Part shown: positions 44,768 through 52,458 of the stretch, in pieces
Layout of the letters: every line of letters begins with the position of its first letter
Numbering within the stretch: the stretch's first letter is position 1
NCBI GenBank assembly: GCA_001915385.1
Contig: MNQK01000029.1
Span: 37,607-101,606, forward strand
Source of the DNA: Bacteroidales bacterium 52_46
GTDB lineage: Bacteria > Bacteroidota > Bacteroidia > Bacteroidales > Muribaculaceae
Direction: 5' to 3'
DNA: 64,000 nucleotides
The notes under the pieces: generated by a model
The model's database searches: none
What the model saw: only the letters and a program-made list of their open reading frames with translations
Told to the model about the DNA's origin: nothing
Program-made: the position numbers and the translations under genes

Positions 44768-46309
44768 TTATTTCGGCGACAGCGTTATCAGCGGCACGAG
44801 CATCTCCTCCATGGAGATGCCGCCGTGCTGGAACGTGCCGGTGTAGTATTGCACGTAGTAGTTGTAGTTGTTGGGGTAGGCGAAAAAGTCGCGTTTGCCC
44901 GCGAAGATGTAGGTCGACGACACGTTGGGCGAGGGGAGGCCGTAGCGGTCGGGACGCTTGATTTCGTACACCTGCTTTGGGTTGTAGTCAAGGTTTTTGC
45001 CTACCTTGTAGCGCAGGTTGGTGTTGGTGTTCTTGTCGCCGATTACTTTTATGGGATTCTCGACGCGTATGGTGCCATGGTCGGTGGTAAGCACTATCTT
45101 GTAGCCCTTTGAGGCGATAAGCCGGAAGAGGTCGATGATGTTGGAGTGGCGGAACCACGACTCGGTGATGGAGCGGTAGGCCGCGTTGTTGGAGGCAAGT
45201 TCGCGTATCATCTTCGACTCCGTGCGGGCGTGCGACAGCATGTCGATGAAGTTGACCACCACGACATTCAGGTCGTTGACAAGCAGATTGTTGAAATCGC
45301 GTATGAGGCGCTCGCATGCCGACGAGTCGTTGAGCTTGTTGTAGGAGAAACGGCACTGGCGGCGGAAGCGCTCGAACTGCGTGGCGATGAGCGGCGCCTC
45401 GTTGAGGTTCTTACCCTCCTCTTCCTCCTCGTCGACCCACAGGTCGGGGAACAGCTTCGCAATCTGTATGGGCATAAGTCCGGAGAAGATGGCGTTGCGC
45501 GCATATTGCGTGGCCGTGGGCAGTATCGACGTGTAGAGGCTCTCCTCAAACGTGAACGTGTCGGCCAGCAACGGCTTTACCATCTGCCACTGGTCGAGTC
45601 GGAAATTGTCGACGAGCACGAAAAACACCTTCTCCCCCTTGTCGAGCATCGGGAAGATGCTTTTGCGGAATATGGTGTCGGACATTGTCGGACGGTCGTC
45701 GCCCGACAGCCAGTCCTCGTAGTTGCGTTTGACGAATTTGTAGAACTCCGTGTTGGCCTCCTCCCGCTGCATCTCGAGCATGGTGTCCATCGCGGTATCG
45801 GCCGCGGCGAGCTTCATCTCCCAGAATGTCAGTTTCTCGTACAGGCGCATCCAGTCGTCGAGGGTCGCGGCCTGCGATATCATCGACGAGATGTTGGCGA
45901 ACTCCTGGCGGTAATCGGTCGAAGCCTGCTCCGATACAAGGCGTTCGGAGTGGAGGTTCTTTTTGATGGAAAGCAGTATCTGGTTGGGGTTGACCGGCTT
46001 GATGAGGTAGTCGGCTATGTTGTTGCCCACGGCCTGGTCCATGATGTTCTCCTCCTCGCTCTTGGTAATCATGATTACGGGAGTGGTCGGCGCCGACTGC
46101 TTGATGCGCTGCAGCGTCTCCAGACCCGTCAGGCCGGGCATGTTTTCGTCAAGGATGATGAGGTCGAAATGTTCGCTTTGGGCGAGTTCGAGGGCGTCGC
46201 GGCCGTTGTTGACCGTGACGAGGTCGTAGCCCTTGGCTTTGAGGAACATGATATGGGGCTTGAGGAGGTCAATCTCATCGTCGGCCCAAAGTATTCGGTT
46301 TGCGCTCAT
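44768..46309 (-). CDS. porX: T9SS response regulator PorX (receiver + PglZ domain)
   Basis: 513 residues. Receiver domain 1-120 has the acidic pair Asp10/Asp11, phospho-acceptor Asp54 in 'IILDENMPG' and Lys104 in 'YLIKPVN'. A helical linker leads to a PglZ domain of the alkaline-phosphatase superfamily from about 215 ('FFVLVDNFRLDQWQ', 'SILPTATQYARNAIFSG', 'IVLTTDHGTIRV'). In Porphyromonas gingivalis PorX, with the kinase PorY and sigma factor SigP, controls type IX secretion genes. No PorY gene is in the window. PorW lies 39 bp upstream on the same strand, suggesting one transcript. Confidence 0.95.
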   Translation of the reverse strand: MSANRILWADDEIDLLKPHIMFLKAKGYDLVTVNNGRDALELAQSEHFDLIILDENMPGLTGLETLQRIKQSAPTTPVIMITKSEEENIMDQAVGNNIADYLIKPVNPNQILLSIKKNLHSERLVSEQASTDYRQEFANISSMISQAATLDDWMRLYEKLTFWEMKLAAADTAMDTMLEMQREEANTEFYKFVKRNYEDWLSGDDRPTMSDTIFRKSIFPMLDKGEKVFFVLVDNFRLDQWQMVKPLLADTFTFEESLYTSILPTATQYARNAIFSGLMPIQIAKLFPDLWVDEEEEEGKNLNEAPLIATQFERFRRQCRFSYNKLNDSSACERLIRDFNNLLVNDLNVVVVNFIDMLSHARTESKMIRELASNNAAYRSITESWFRHSNIIDLFRLIASKGYKIVLTTDHGTIRVENPIKVIGDKNTNTNLRYKVGKNLDYNPKQVYEIKRPDRYGLPSPNVSSTYIFAGKRDFFAYPNNYNYYVQYYTGTFQHGGISMEEMLVPLITLSPK

Positions 46310-46348
46310 TGACGTTATCGTGGTTAGAGGTTGGAGTAAAAGTTGAGT

Positions 46349-49300
46349 TTAATCGAGGAGAGGGTCATCGTCGCCTTCCGACCCCGCGGGATATTCCGGA
46401 AGAGCCGGCTTCGGAGCGGGGGCCGGTGCCGTTGCCGTCGGGGGAGCCGGGGTGGTCGGTGCCGGCGCAGGCTGTGGCTGCGATGTCTGCGGAGCGGGCG
46501 CCGTCGTAGCCGGCTCGACCGCATTCGCGGCCGGCGGCTCGCTCTCAGTCGGACTCGTCTGACCTGTCTGACTTGTCGGCTCGCTCTGAGTACTCGGAGT
46601 ACTCTGAGAGCTCTGAGAGCTCGGCTCTGCTTGCTCCTGCTCCTGCTCAGCCTGCTCAGGCTCGCTTTCGCTCTCCTCGACTATGCCCTCCGAGGGCCCG
46701 AAGAATTCGGGCGGAAGCACACGTTCCTCGGTGTCGCGGTAGGTCTTGTCCTCGACATAACGGAAATAGTCTTCGAAGGAGCCGCCACTCTTAAGCAGCA
46801 TGTCGAAGTTTTTGGCGCTTATCACTACGGGGCGCACTTCAGCCGGCAGCTGCAGCGCGGCGTCGGCCTGTAGGACGCTGCGGTAGTGGTTGATTTCGGC
46901 CACATTGGCAAACGGCTTGATAATCAGTAGTCCGAGACGCCCGAAATTCATCTGTTCGAGGTCGAAATCCTTGACTACGAACGAGGTGAAATTATGACGC
47001 GCTATGTCGTAGAGCAACTGGTTGGGAGCCACCTTGTCGGTGGGATAGAGGAGTATGAAAAGCTGCTCGTCGTCGGGGTTGAGGTCAAATTCGAGGGGAT
47101 TGTCGGCGTCGGGTGCCGCGGACTCGTCGCCGAGGCGCGTCTCCCACAGCATGCCGCGCATGTTGGCGCTTCCGGAGTTGAGTTTCCTGCCGGCGTCGAG
47201 TCCCTTCACGTAGGCTGCGGCGTAGGGCGTGAGGTCGGTGTCGGGATAGCGTTGCAGCATCTCGGTCAGAGCCTCCTTGAACTGCTCGGGCTTGTTCTCC
47301 GTCACGTAGGCCAATGCGTTGATAAACATGAATTTCGGCATCAGTTTGCTCATGGGGAAATCGCGGCTCATCTCCTCGTAGGCGCGGTGCACGGCAGCGT
47401 TGTCATTGTCGATATACGCCTGATATGCAGCTTCGTACAGTTCGTCCTGACGGGCGTCCATCAGCCGCAGGTTCTCTATGTAGCGCGGGTCGCGCATGGC
47501 GCGTCCGTAGGGGGAGTCGGCAAAGTCGTTGACTATCAGGTTGCGCCATTTCTCGGTCTCGGCCATATTGCCTTCGCGCACAGCCATCAGATAGAGGTTG
47601 TAGTAGGTGTCGAGGCGGTACACATTGTCGGGGTAACGGGTGAGCATCCGGTCAAACTCCGTGCGCGCGGCGGGAAAATCCTCCAGCTTGTCCTTCAGTA
47701 TGATACCCATGTTGTACAGGCCCTCCTGTATGACATCGTTGGCTACCATGCGCTCCTGGTCGTTCTTGGGTATCTGGTTGAGGTAATACTCCACGTAGTG
47801 CGGGTCGTTCTTGCGTTCGCCGGCATCGGGGTCCTCCCCCTCGCCGGTGTTCTCTTCCCCTTCGTCGGGCGATACCTCCTCATCATCCTCGTTGTCGGCA
47901 CTGTCGGCCGATTCAAACGCGTACGACGCCTTGTTGCGGCGGCGCCAGTCGTCCTCGAGCTTTCGCGAGCCCCAGCGGCGCTGGAAGTCGGTCTTGCCGG
48001 CGGTCACGGTCGACGGGTTGTAGAAATACCATGAATTGTCGCTGTTCATGGTGAATGTGGTGGGGGACGACGCGTTGCCGCCGAACGGGTCGCCCTGTGC
48101 AGCCTGGTTGGCGCGCATCTCCTCGCGGCGTGCCTGCTCGGCTTCCTCGGCCTCCTTCTTCTTGAGTTCGGCGATGAGGCGTTCGGCCACGGCGGTCTGC
48201 TCCTCGGGCGTCATGTACGACAGCCGCAGCAGCGAGTCCTGCAGGGTTACGTTCTGCGCGTAGACGGCGAGTTCGTCGAGATAGTCGGAGCGGCGTTTCA
48301 GCGCCTTGTAGTCGGGATAGGTGTCGGGCACCTGCGGCAAAGCCTCCGAGTAGCACGGCTGCGCCTTGACGTAGTCACCGAGGTCGTAGTACAGTCCTCC
48401 GAGCGTAAGCAGCGTCATAGCCTTGTCGATGCCGTTGCGGGTCGAGCTTTTGGCCGCCTCCTCGTAGTTGGCTATGGCCTGCGTGGTGTCGCGGCGCGAC
48501 AGGTAGAGGTTGCCGATGGCGTAGTATATCTGGTCGAGATAGTCCTTGTTGCGGTCGTAGCGGGTCATGCGGCGCAAAGCCTTGACTTCGGATGTGATGT
48601 CCTCCCCCTCGAACACCTCGCTCTGCTTGATGCGGGCATTGAATTTCGTGCGGTAGGTTGCCGATGCCGACGACCCCGCCTTGTCGAATGCCTTGTAGGC
48701 AAGCTGTTTCTCCCCCGCAAGCGTATAGAGCTGCCCGAGCAGGAAGTTGAGACGTGTTTTCTGCGCGCCTCCGGATGCCGCAACCGCCTCCACGAGGTAT
48801 GGTATCGCCTCTTTCGGCTTGTTGGAGTTGATATAGAAATCGGTGAAAGTCAGGTTGTAGAGATACTTGAGGTTCTTGTCGGTAAGTTCGTCGGGCTTGA
48901 TGCGGGTGAGTATCATTTCCGCCTCGAAAAGCCAGTCGATGGCGCAATAGCTGCGAGCCTGCCATATCTTGGCCTCGGTGACGGTCTGCGGCAGCCACGT
49001 GAAATGCTTCGTAATGTAGAAGAATGTCGACGCCGCCCCGAGGAAATCACCGTTGAGAAACTGCGACCGCCCCATCATCATCCATGCGTTGTGGAGGAAT
49101 GGGTTGTACTCGTCGCGCTTCATCCACGCCTTGTATTCCGGGTCGGAGGCTTTGCCCGCTTTTCGTGCCGGTTTTTTCTTGATGGAGCGTACCTGTATGG
49201 CTTTCTGCGCCTTCTCTATCGAGCGGGTGAAATCGCCCGACGGCTGCGGCGCGTGCTGGTCGGCGCGTGCTTCGGCGGGGTGGGTGAACACAAGGCGCGA

Positions 49301-49510
49301 GTAGTCGTCCTCATATTTCTTCTCCATCTCGTCGAGAGTCTCCTTGTAGTGCTTGTCGCCGTTATAGTAGATGTTGTAGCGGGTGATGAACGCCGTGTAC
49401 TGGCGCGAGGCGGCGGTGTTCTTCTTCAGCGAACACGCCGAAAAGGCAGCAATCAGTGCGATTGTTGCCAAAGCGACAATGGTCCGTGTGAAAAGCCCGT
49501 ATTTCATCAT
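46349..49510 (-). CDS. porW: T9SS-associated TPR lipoprotein PorW/SprE
   Basis: 1053 residues. A signal peptide ends in a lipobox (Cys26 in FSAC), followed by 'RQYTAFITRYNIYYNGDKHYKETL', the family's hallmark. Many TPR units run from about 120 to 430, with a second helical block about 590-900. The last 110 residues are low-complexity: Glu/Gln/Ser/Thr first, then Pro/Ala. The Ser/Thr-Gln-x stretch is written by a 9-bp DNA array (46548-46626). In P. gingivalis and Flavobacterium this lipoprotein links the PorK/N ring to the secretion motor and is needed for T9SS export and gliding. An alternative start is the ATG one codon later. Confidence 0.88.
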   Translation of the reverse strand: MMKYGLFTRTIVALATIALIAAFSACSLKKNTAASRQYTAFITRYNIYYNGDKHYKETLDEMEKKYEDDYSRLVFTHPAEARADQHAPQPSGDFTRSIEKAQKAIQVRSIKKKPARKAGKASDPEYKAWMKRDEYNPFLHNAWMMMGRSQFLNGDFLGAASTFFYITKHFTWLPQTVTEAKIWQARSYCAIDWLFEAEMILTRIKPDELTDKNLKYLYNLTFTDFYINSNKPKEAIPYLVEAVAASGGAQKTRLNFLLGQLYTLAGEKQLAYKAFDKAGSSASATYRTKFNARIKQSEVFEGEDITSEVKALRRMTRYDRNKDYLDQIYYAIGNLYLSRRDTTQAIANYEEAAKSSTRNGIDKAMTLLTLGGLYYDLGDYVKAQPCYSEALPQVPDTYPDYKALKRRSDYLDELAVYAQNVTLQDSLLRLSYMTPEEQTAVAERLIAELKKKEAEEAEQARREEMRANQAAQGDPFGGNASSPTTFTMNSDNSWYFYNPSTVTAGKTDFQRRWGSRKLEDDWRRRNKASYAFESADSADNEDDEEVSPDEGEENTGEGEDPDAGERKNDPHYVEYYLNQIPKNDQERMVANDVIQEGLYNMGIILKDKLEDFPAARTEFDRMLTRYPDNVYRLDTYYNLYLMAVREGNMAETEKWRNLIVNDFADSPYGRAMRDPRYIENLRLMDARQDELYEAAYQAYIDNDNAAVHRAYEEMSRDFPMSKLMPKFMFINALAYVTENKPEQFKEALTEMLQRYPDTDLTPYAAAYVKGLDAGRKLNSGSANMRGMLWETRLGDESAAPDADNPLEFDLNPDDEQLFILLYPTDKVAPNQLLYDIARHNFTSFVVKDFDLEQMNFGRLGLLIIKPFANVAEINHYRSVLQADAALQLPAEVRPVVISAKNFDMLLKSGGSFEDYFRYVEDKTYRDTEERVLPPEFFGPSEGIVEESESEPEQAEQEQEQAEPSSQSSQSTPSTQSEPTSQTGQTSPTESEPPAANAVEPATTAPAPQTSQPQPAPAPTTPAPPTATAPAPAPKPALPEYPAGSEGDDDPLLD
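46548..46626. repeat. 9-bp-register array switching from GTCNGAC to CTCNGAG, within porW
   Basis: Nine units start every 9 bp from 46548. The first three are GTCNGAC, the fourth GTCGGCT is transitional, the next four are CTCNGAG, and the last is CTCGGCT. It encodes a three-residue periodic Ser/Thr-rich tail. Confidence 0.88.
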
Positions 49511-49626
49511 TTAAATTAACGCGCTAAGTTACCAATTTATTTTGTCATCTCCCCCACAAAACCGCCGAATATCGTATCAATGCGCGTAAAAAGCAGACAA
49601 AAATGATTGAAATAATGCCGATGGGG

Positions 49627-50475
49627 TCAGTGACGCTCTATGATGGTGGCGGAGGGGGTGACGGTGTAGATTGCAGGGAGCGAGGGGAGGTAGAAGGCGT
49701 CGTCGAGGGTGTCGGGGTCGAGGACGCGGGTTGAAATCCAGTCGGGAGGGAGGGATTTTACGGTGTCGGTCACGCTTATCGCTATTATTGTATGGCCTCC
49801 GGCGGTGCCGGCTGACAGCGCCTCAATCGTCTCGTCGCACGATTCGCACTCCGGGTCATAGAATATAATGAGGTAGCCATGAGTGGGGCGGGGGCGTCCC
49901 GCCCCCGTGGTATTATCATCTCCCGAGCCAATCCCACCGGTATTTCCAGCGCCCGAACCTGCTGTTCCGGCGATAAGGTTGTGGAGCGATGTCGCCGTGC
50001 CGTCGGAGCATACTAACGGCAGGTCGGCAATCACGTCGCCGGGACGGTTTTTGCGTATGTTTTCCAACAGATATTCCGCACGTGCGCGTGTCGTATCGTC
50101 AGTGCCCGTTTCCGAGAGCAGGCTGACGAGGTATTCATCGAGCATTGCGGGTGCATATAGAGGTGACCCGGGGTCGCCGAGGTAGTCGGAGACGGTGCGG
50201 TCAAGGCTGTTGCCAAGCTGTATGTTGAGCGCATGCCACGCTTCGCGGCGTGTGGCGCTGTCGGCGTGCTGCACTATGTAAAGGTAGTCCACGATGCTTT
50301 GCTCGCGCATGTTTTCGTCCATGGCGTTGATGCCGGTGCTGTCCCAATAGGTGGCAATCCTGTCGCGCAACTGGTCGGGATTGCCGTTGTCTTCAATGCT
50401 TTGCGTGCGGCCGCTGCACGAGCACAGTGCCGGCAGCAGGGCTATTAACAGGCTAACGGCGCGTGATGTTGACAT
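49627..50475 (-). CDS. DUF5106/thioredoxin-like lipoprotein at the end of the fimbrial operon
   Basis: 282 residues from ATG 50475; a longer frame lacks a signal. A lipobox at LPALCSC (Cys18 or Cys20) is followed by an all-helical DUF5106-like region (about 25-140). A thioredoxin-like half follows: 'ADLPLVCSDGTATSLHNLI', then 'YLIIFYDPECESCDETIEAL' with CxxC at 210-213. Between them, residues about 171-199 are a Gly/Ser/Asn/Thr linker ending in GAGRPRPT, encoded by a Family A palindrome. Relatives are periplasmic redox lipoproteins. The start overlaps the preceding gene's end by 23 bp, so it belongs to the fimbrial transcript. Confidence 0.72.
   Translation of the reverse strand: MSTSRAVSLLIALLPALCSCSGRTQSIEDNGNPDQLRDRIATYWDSTGINAMDENMREQSIVDYLYIVQHADSATRREAWHALNIQLGNSLDRTVSDYLGDPGSPLYAPAMLDEYLVSLLSETGTDDTTRARAEYLLENIRKNRPGDVIADLPLVCSDGTATSLHNLIAGTAGSGAGNTGGIGSGDDNTTGAGRPRPTHGYLIIFYDPECESCDETIEALSAGTAGGHTIIAISVTDTVKSLPPDWISTRVLDPDTLDDAFYLPSLPAIYTVTPSATIIERH
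49881..49920. repeat. Family A hairpin inside a coding region
   Basis: GAGTGGGGCGGGGGCGTCCC and its mirror GCCCCCGTGGTATTATC match intergenic copies (for example 26733-26763) but are in frame within the DUF5106 lipoprotein gene. Confidence 0.85.
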
Positions 50476-52456
50476 ATTGCGGCTGTATATATTTCTGGCC
50501 TTTGTTGGCAATGCGTATGCAGAAATTGCGCGTGCCGTTGTTGGCAGTTCTTCCGGCAATGGCGGCGGCGTCGATTCCCGCGGTGCTGAATGCGAGGTCG
50601 TCGGCCGACGTGGTGTTCATCCTGAACGATGCGGTATATTGGCCGCCGTCGGTGCCGTTGTCATGGTGGTAGTCGGCCCACTCGATGCGCCATTCGTAGA
50701 GTATGACATCGTCGGTCGTGGCGCCCGCGAACGACGACCGTCCCGTCGCAACCGACAGCGGCGAGCCGTTGAGCCCGTAGATGTTCTGTTTGTCGCTCTC
50801 AAAGGTGATGGTCAGCGGGAATTGCGACTGCGACAGTCCTGACGGTATGCTGAAATCGAGAGTCATGCCGCTCCCGATACCGCTTGCCGGCGACGAGGCG
50901 CTGACATTGCCGAACTCCCACGGACGGCGCAGCATCAGCGTCACCGTGCGTCCCAGTCCGGCGGGGCTTCCCGTATAGTAAACCCTTATGTTCTGCTCCA
51001 TGCGTCGGCTGTCGGAGGGTATGTCGCCCGTCGATATATGGAGCACGTACCAGCCGTCGGCATCCTTTGTCAGCGACGCGCTTTCTATCACCTCACCCTT
51101 CAGGCCGATGCTCTTTTCCGAGCCGGCCGATACGCCGCCCATGTCATATTCCACCGTTTCGTCGGTTATGTCGTAGATTTTAAGTTCAGTAGGGTCGAAC
51201 GGCATTCCCGCAGGAGTGGTATAGCGGAAGCGCAGCGCGTATTTATCGTCTTTCTCGGTGAATATCACCCTTGTGGAGCTCACTTCAATCTGCTCCCCCT
51301 CGTAGCCTATGGAGAAGAGGTCGCGGGTGACGACCGAAGCCGACAGGTTGTTGTGGGCCGCGCCGTTCATGGCGTCGCGCAGCGTGGGCGCGCCCTCGCC
51401 TCCCACTTCGGTTATCTCAACCGTGTACTGGAAGTTGCGCAGCAGGTCGTAGAACCCGAATTTGCCCTCCTTGTCATGGCCGATGTCAATCTTGTAGTAG
51501 TATTTCTTGCCTTTGTATTCGCCCGATACGATGATGTATGTCACCATCACGCCGTCGCCGGCCGAGGTGACCGAGCTTTGCGAGCGCTCGTATATGTAGC
51601 ATGGCGTATCCTCCGCTCCGGCGGCCAGGGCGGCTTCCGATGCCGACAGGTCGGCCTGTATCTCGCTCTCCGTGGTGTGCGTCATCGAAAGGTCGCTTCC
51701 CGACGGGTTTACCCCGAAATATCCCTGTGCTATAATGTCCTCGTAGTCAATCAGCGAGTTATCGGGATTGAGGAAGGAGGCGAACAGGTGGTCGCGGTAG
51801 ATATAGGGCGCGACAGTGCCTCGCGACGGACGGTTGACAACCGTATAGCCGAGGATGCGGAATACATCGGGTGATGCCGAACACTTCACGTTGAGTTTTA
51901 CGAAATTGCGTATCAGTTTGATGTTGAGCGTCATGTTTTCGGTGATGCTGTCCACCTCCCTTATGCCCCAGTAGGCATCGATGCCGCCGTCGACCACGAG
52001 TGCGGGCATAGTGGTGGTTTCGCTCGCCATGGCCGTGATATATTCGCCGCCGTCAACGGCATGCAGGTCGTCGGCCGACGTGATGACGAAATGAAGCCTG
52101 CGCGGACGCGACGAGCTGTATATGTTGTGCACTTTGAAATATACGTGTTTGTTCTCGGTGTCGATATTGACAATCGAGATGTCATCCGGCCCGATGAACT
52201 GGAGCATCACGCCCGACTGGTCGAAAACAAAGAGATTTACCTTGAGCGAGTTGAGCAGCTCGTCGACGGTCGGCTCGTCGTTCATGGCACGCGAACTGCG
52301 GCCGAATTTCATTTCGGGGAACATGGCTCCGGTGACGAGGTCGACGGGCGTACCCTCCGCCGGCACGGGCTGTGGCAAATCGGGCTCGCTCGCGTCGGTG
52401 CACGCCGCCGGCAGCAGTGCCATGAGTAATATAAGTATGCTGTATATGAGTTTCAT
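50453..52456 (-). CDS. Fimbrillin-like lipoprotein, DUF4906-type
   Basis: 667 residues from ATG 52456, with a lipobox LLPAAC (Cys19). 'ELLNSLKVNLFVFDQSGVMLQFI' is the typical first strand-helix-strand of Bacteroidales fimbrial accessory proteins, followed by beta-sandwich domains ('RNFVKLNVKCSASPDVFRILGYTVVNRPSRGTVAP'). The C-terminal third is Gly/Ser/Thr-rich beta structure. It resembles the paralogue two genes up in its opening (VLLFDQSGVLLKSV). Probably an accessory or tip subunit exported as a lipoprotein and processed by the Arg-gingipain-like route known for this fimbria class. It begins 2 bp after the preceding gene. Confidence 0.75.
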   Translation of the reverse strand: MKLIYSILILLMALLPAACTDASEPDLPQPVPAEGTPVDLVTGAMFPEMKFGRSSRAMNDEPTVDELLNSLKVNLFVFDQSGVMLQFIGPDDISIVNIDTENKHVYFKVHNIYSSSRPRRLHFVITSADDLHAVDGGEYITAMASETTTMPALVVDGGIDAYWGIREVDSITENMTLNIKLIRNFVKLNVKCSASPDVFRILGYTVVNRPSRGTVAPYIYRDHLFASFLNPDNSLIDYEDIIAQGYFGVNPSGSDLSMTHTTESEIQADLSASEAALAAGAEDTPCYIYERSQSSVTSAGDGVMVTYIIVSGEYKGKKYYYKIDIGHDKEGKFGFYDLLRNFQYTVEITEVGGEGAPTLRDAMNGAAHNNLSASVVTRDLFSIGYEGEQIEVSSTRVIFTEKDDKYALRFRYTTPAGMPFDPTELKIYDITDETVEYDMGGVSAGSEKSIGLKGEVIESASLTKDADGWYVLHISTGDIPSDSRRMEQNIRVYYTGSPAGLGRTVTLMLRRPWEFGNVSASSPASGIGSGMTLDFSIPSGLSQSQFPLTITFESDKQNIYGLNGSPLSVATGRSSFAGATTDDVILYEWRIEWADYHHDNGTDGGQYTASFRMNTTSADDLAFSTAGIDAAAIAGRTANNGTRNFCIRIANKGQKYIQPQYVNITRR

Positions 52457-52458
52457 TG

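Noticed and set aside
45146..48034. Several long plus-strand frames opposite porX and porW
   Set aside because: Val/Gly/Arg-rich shadows; porX and porW are identified by conserved catalytic and family motifs.
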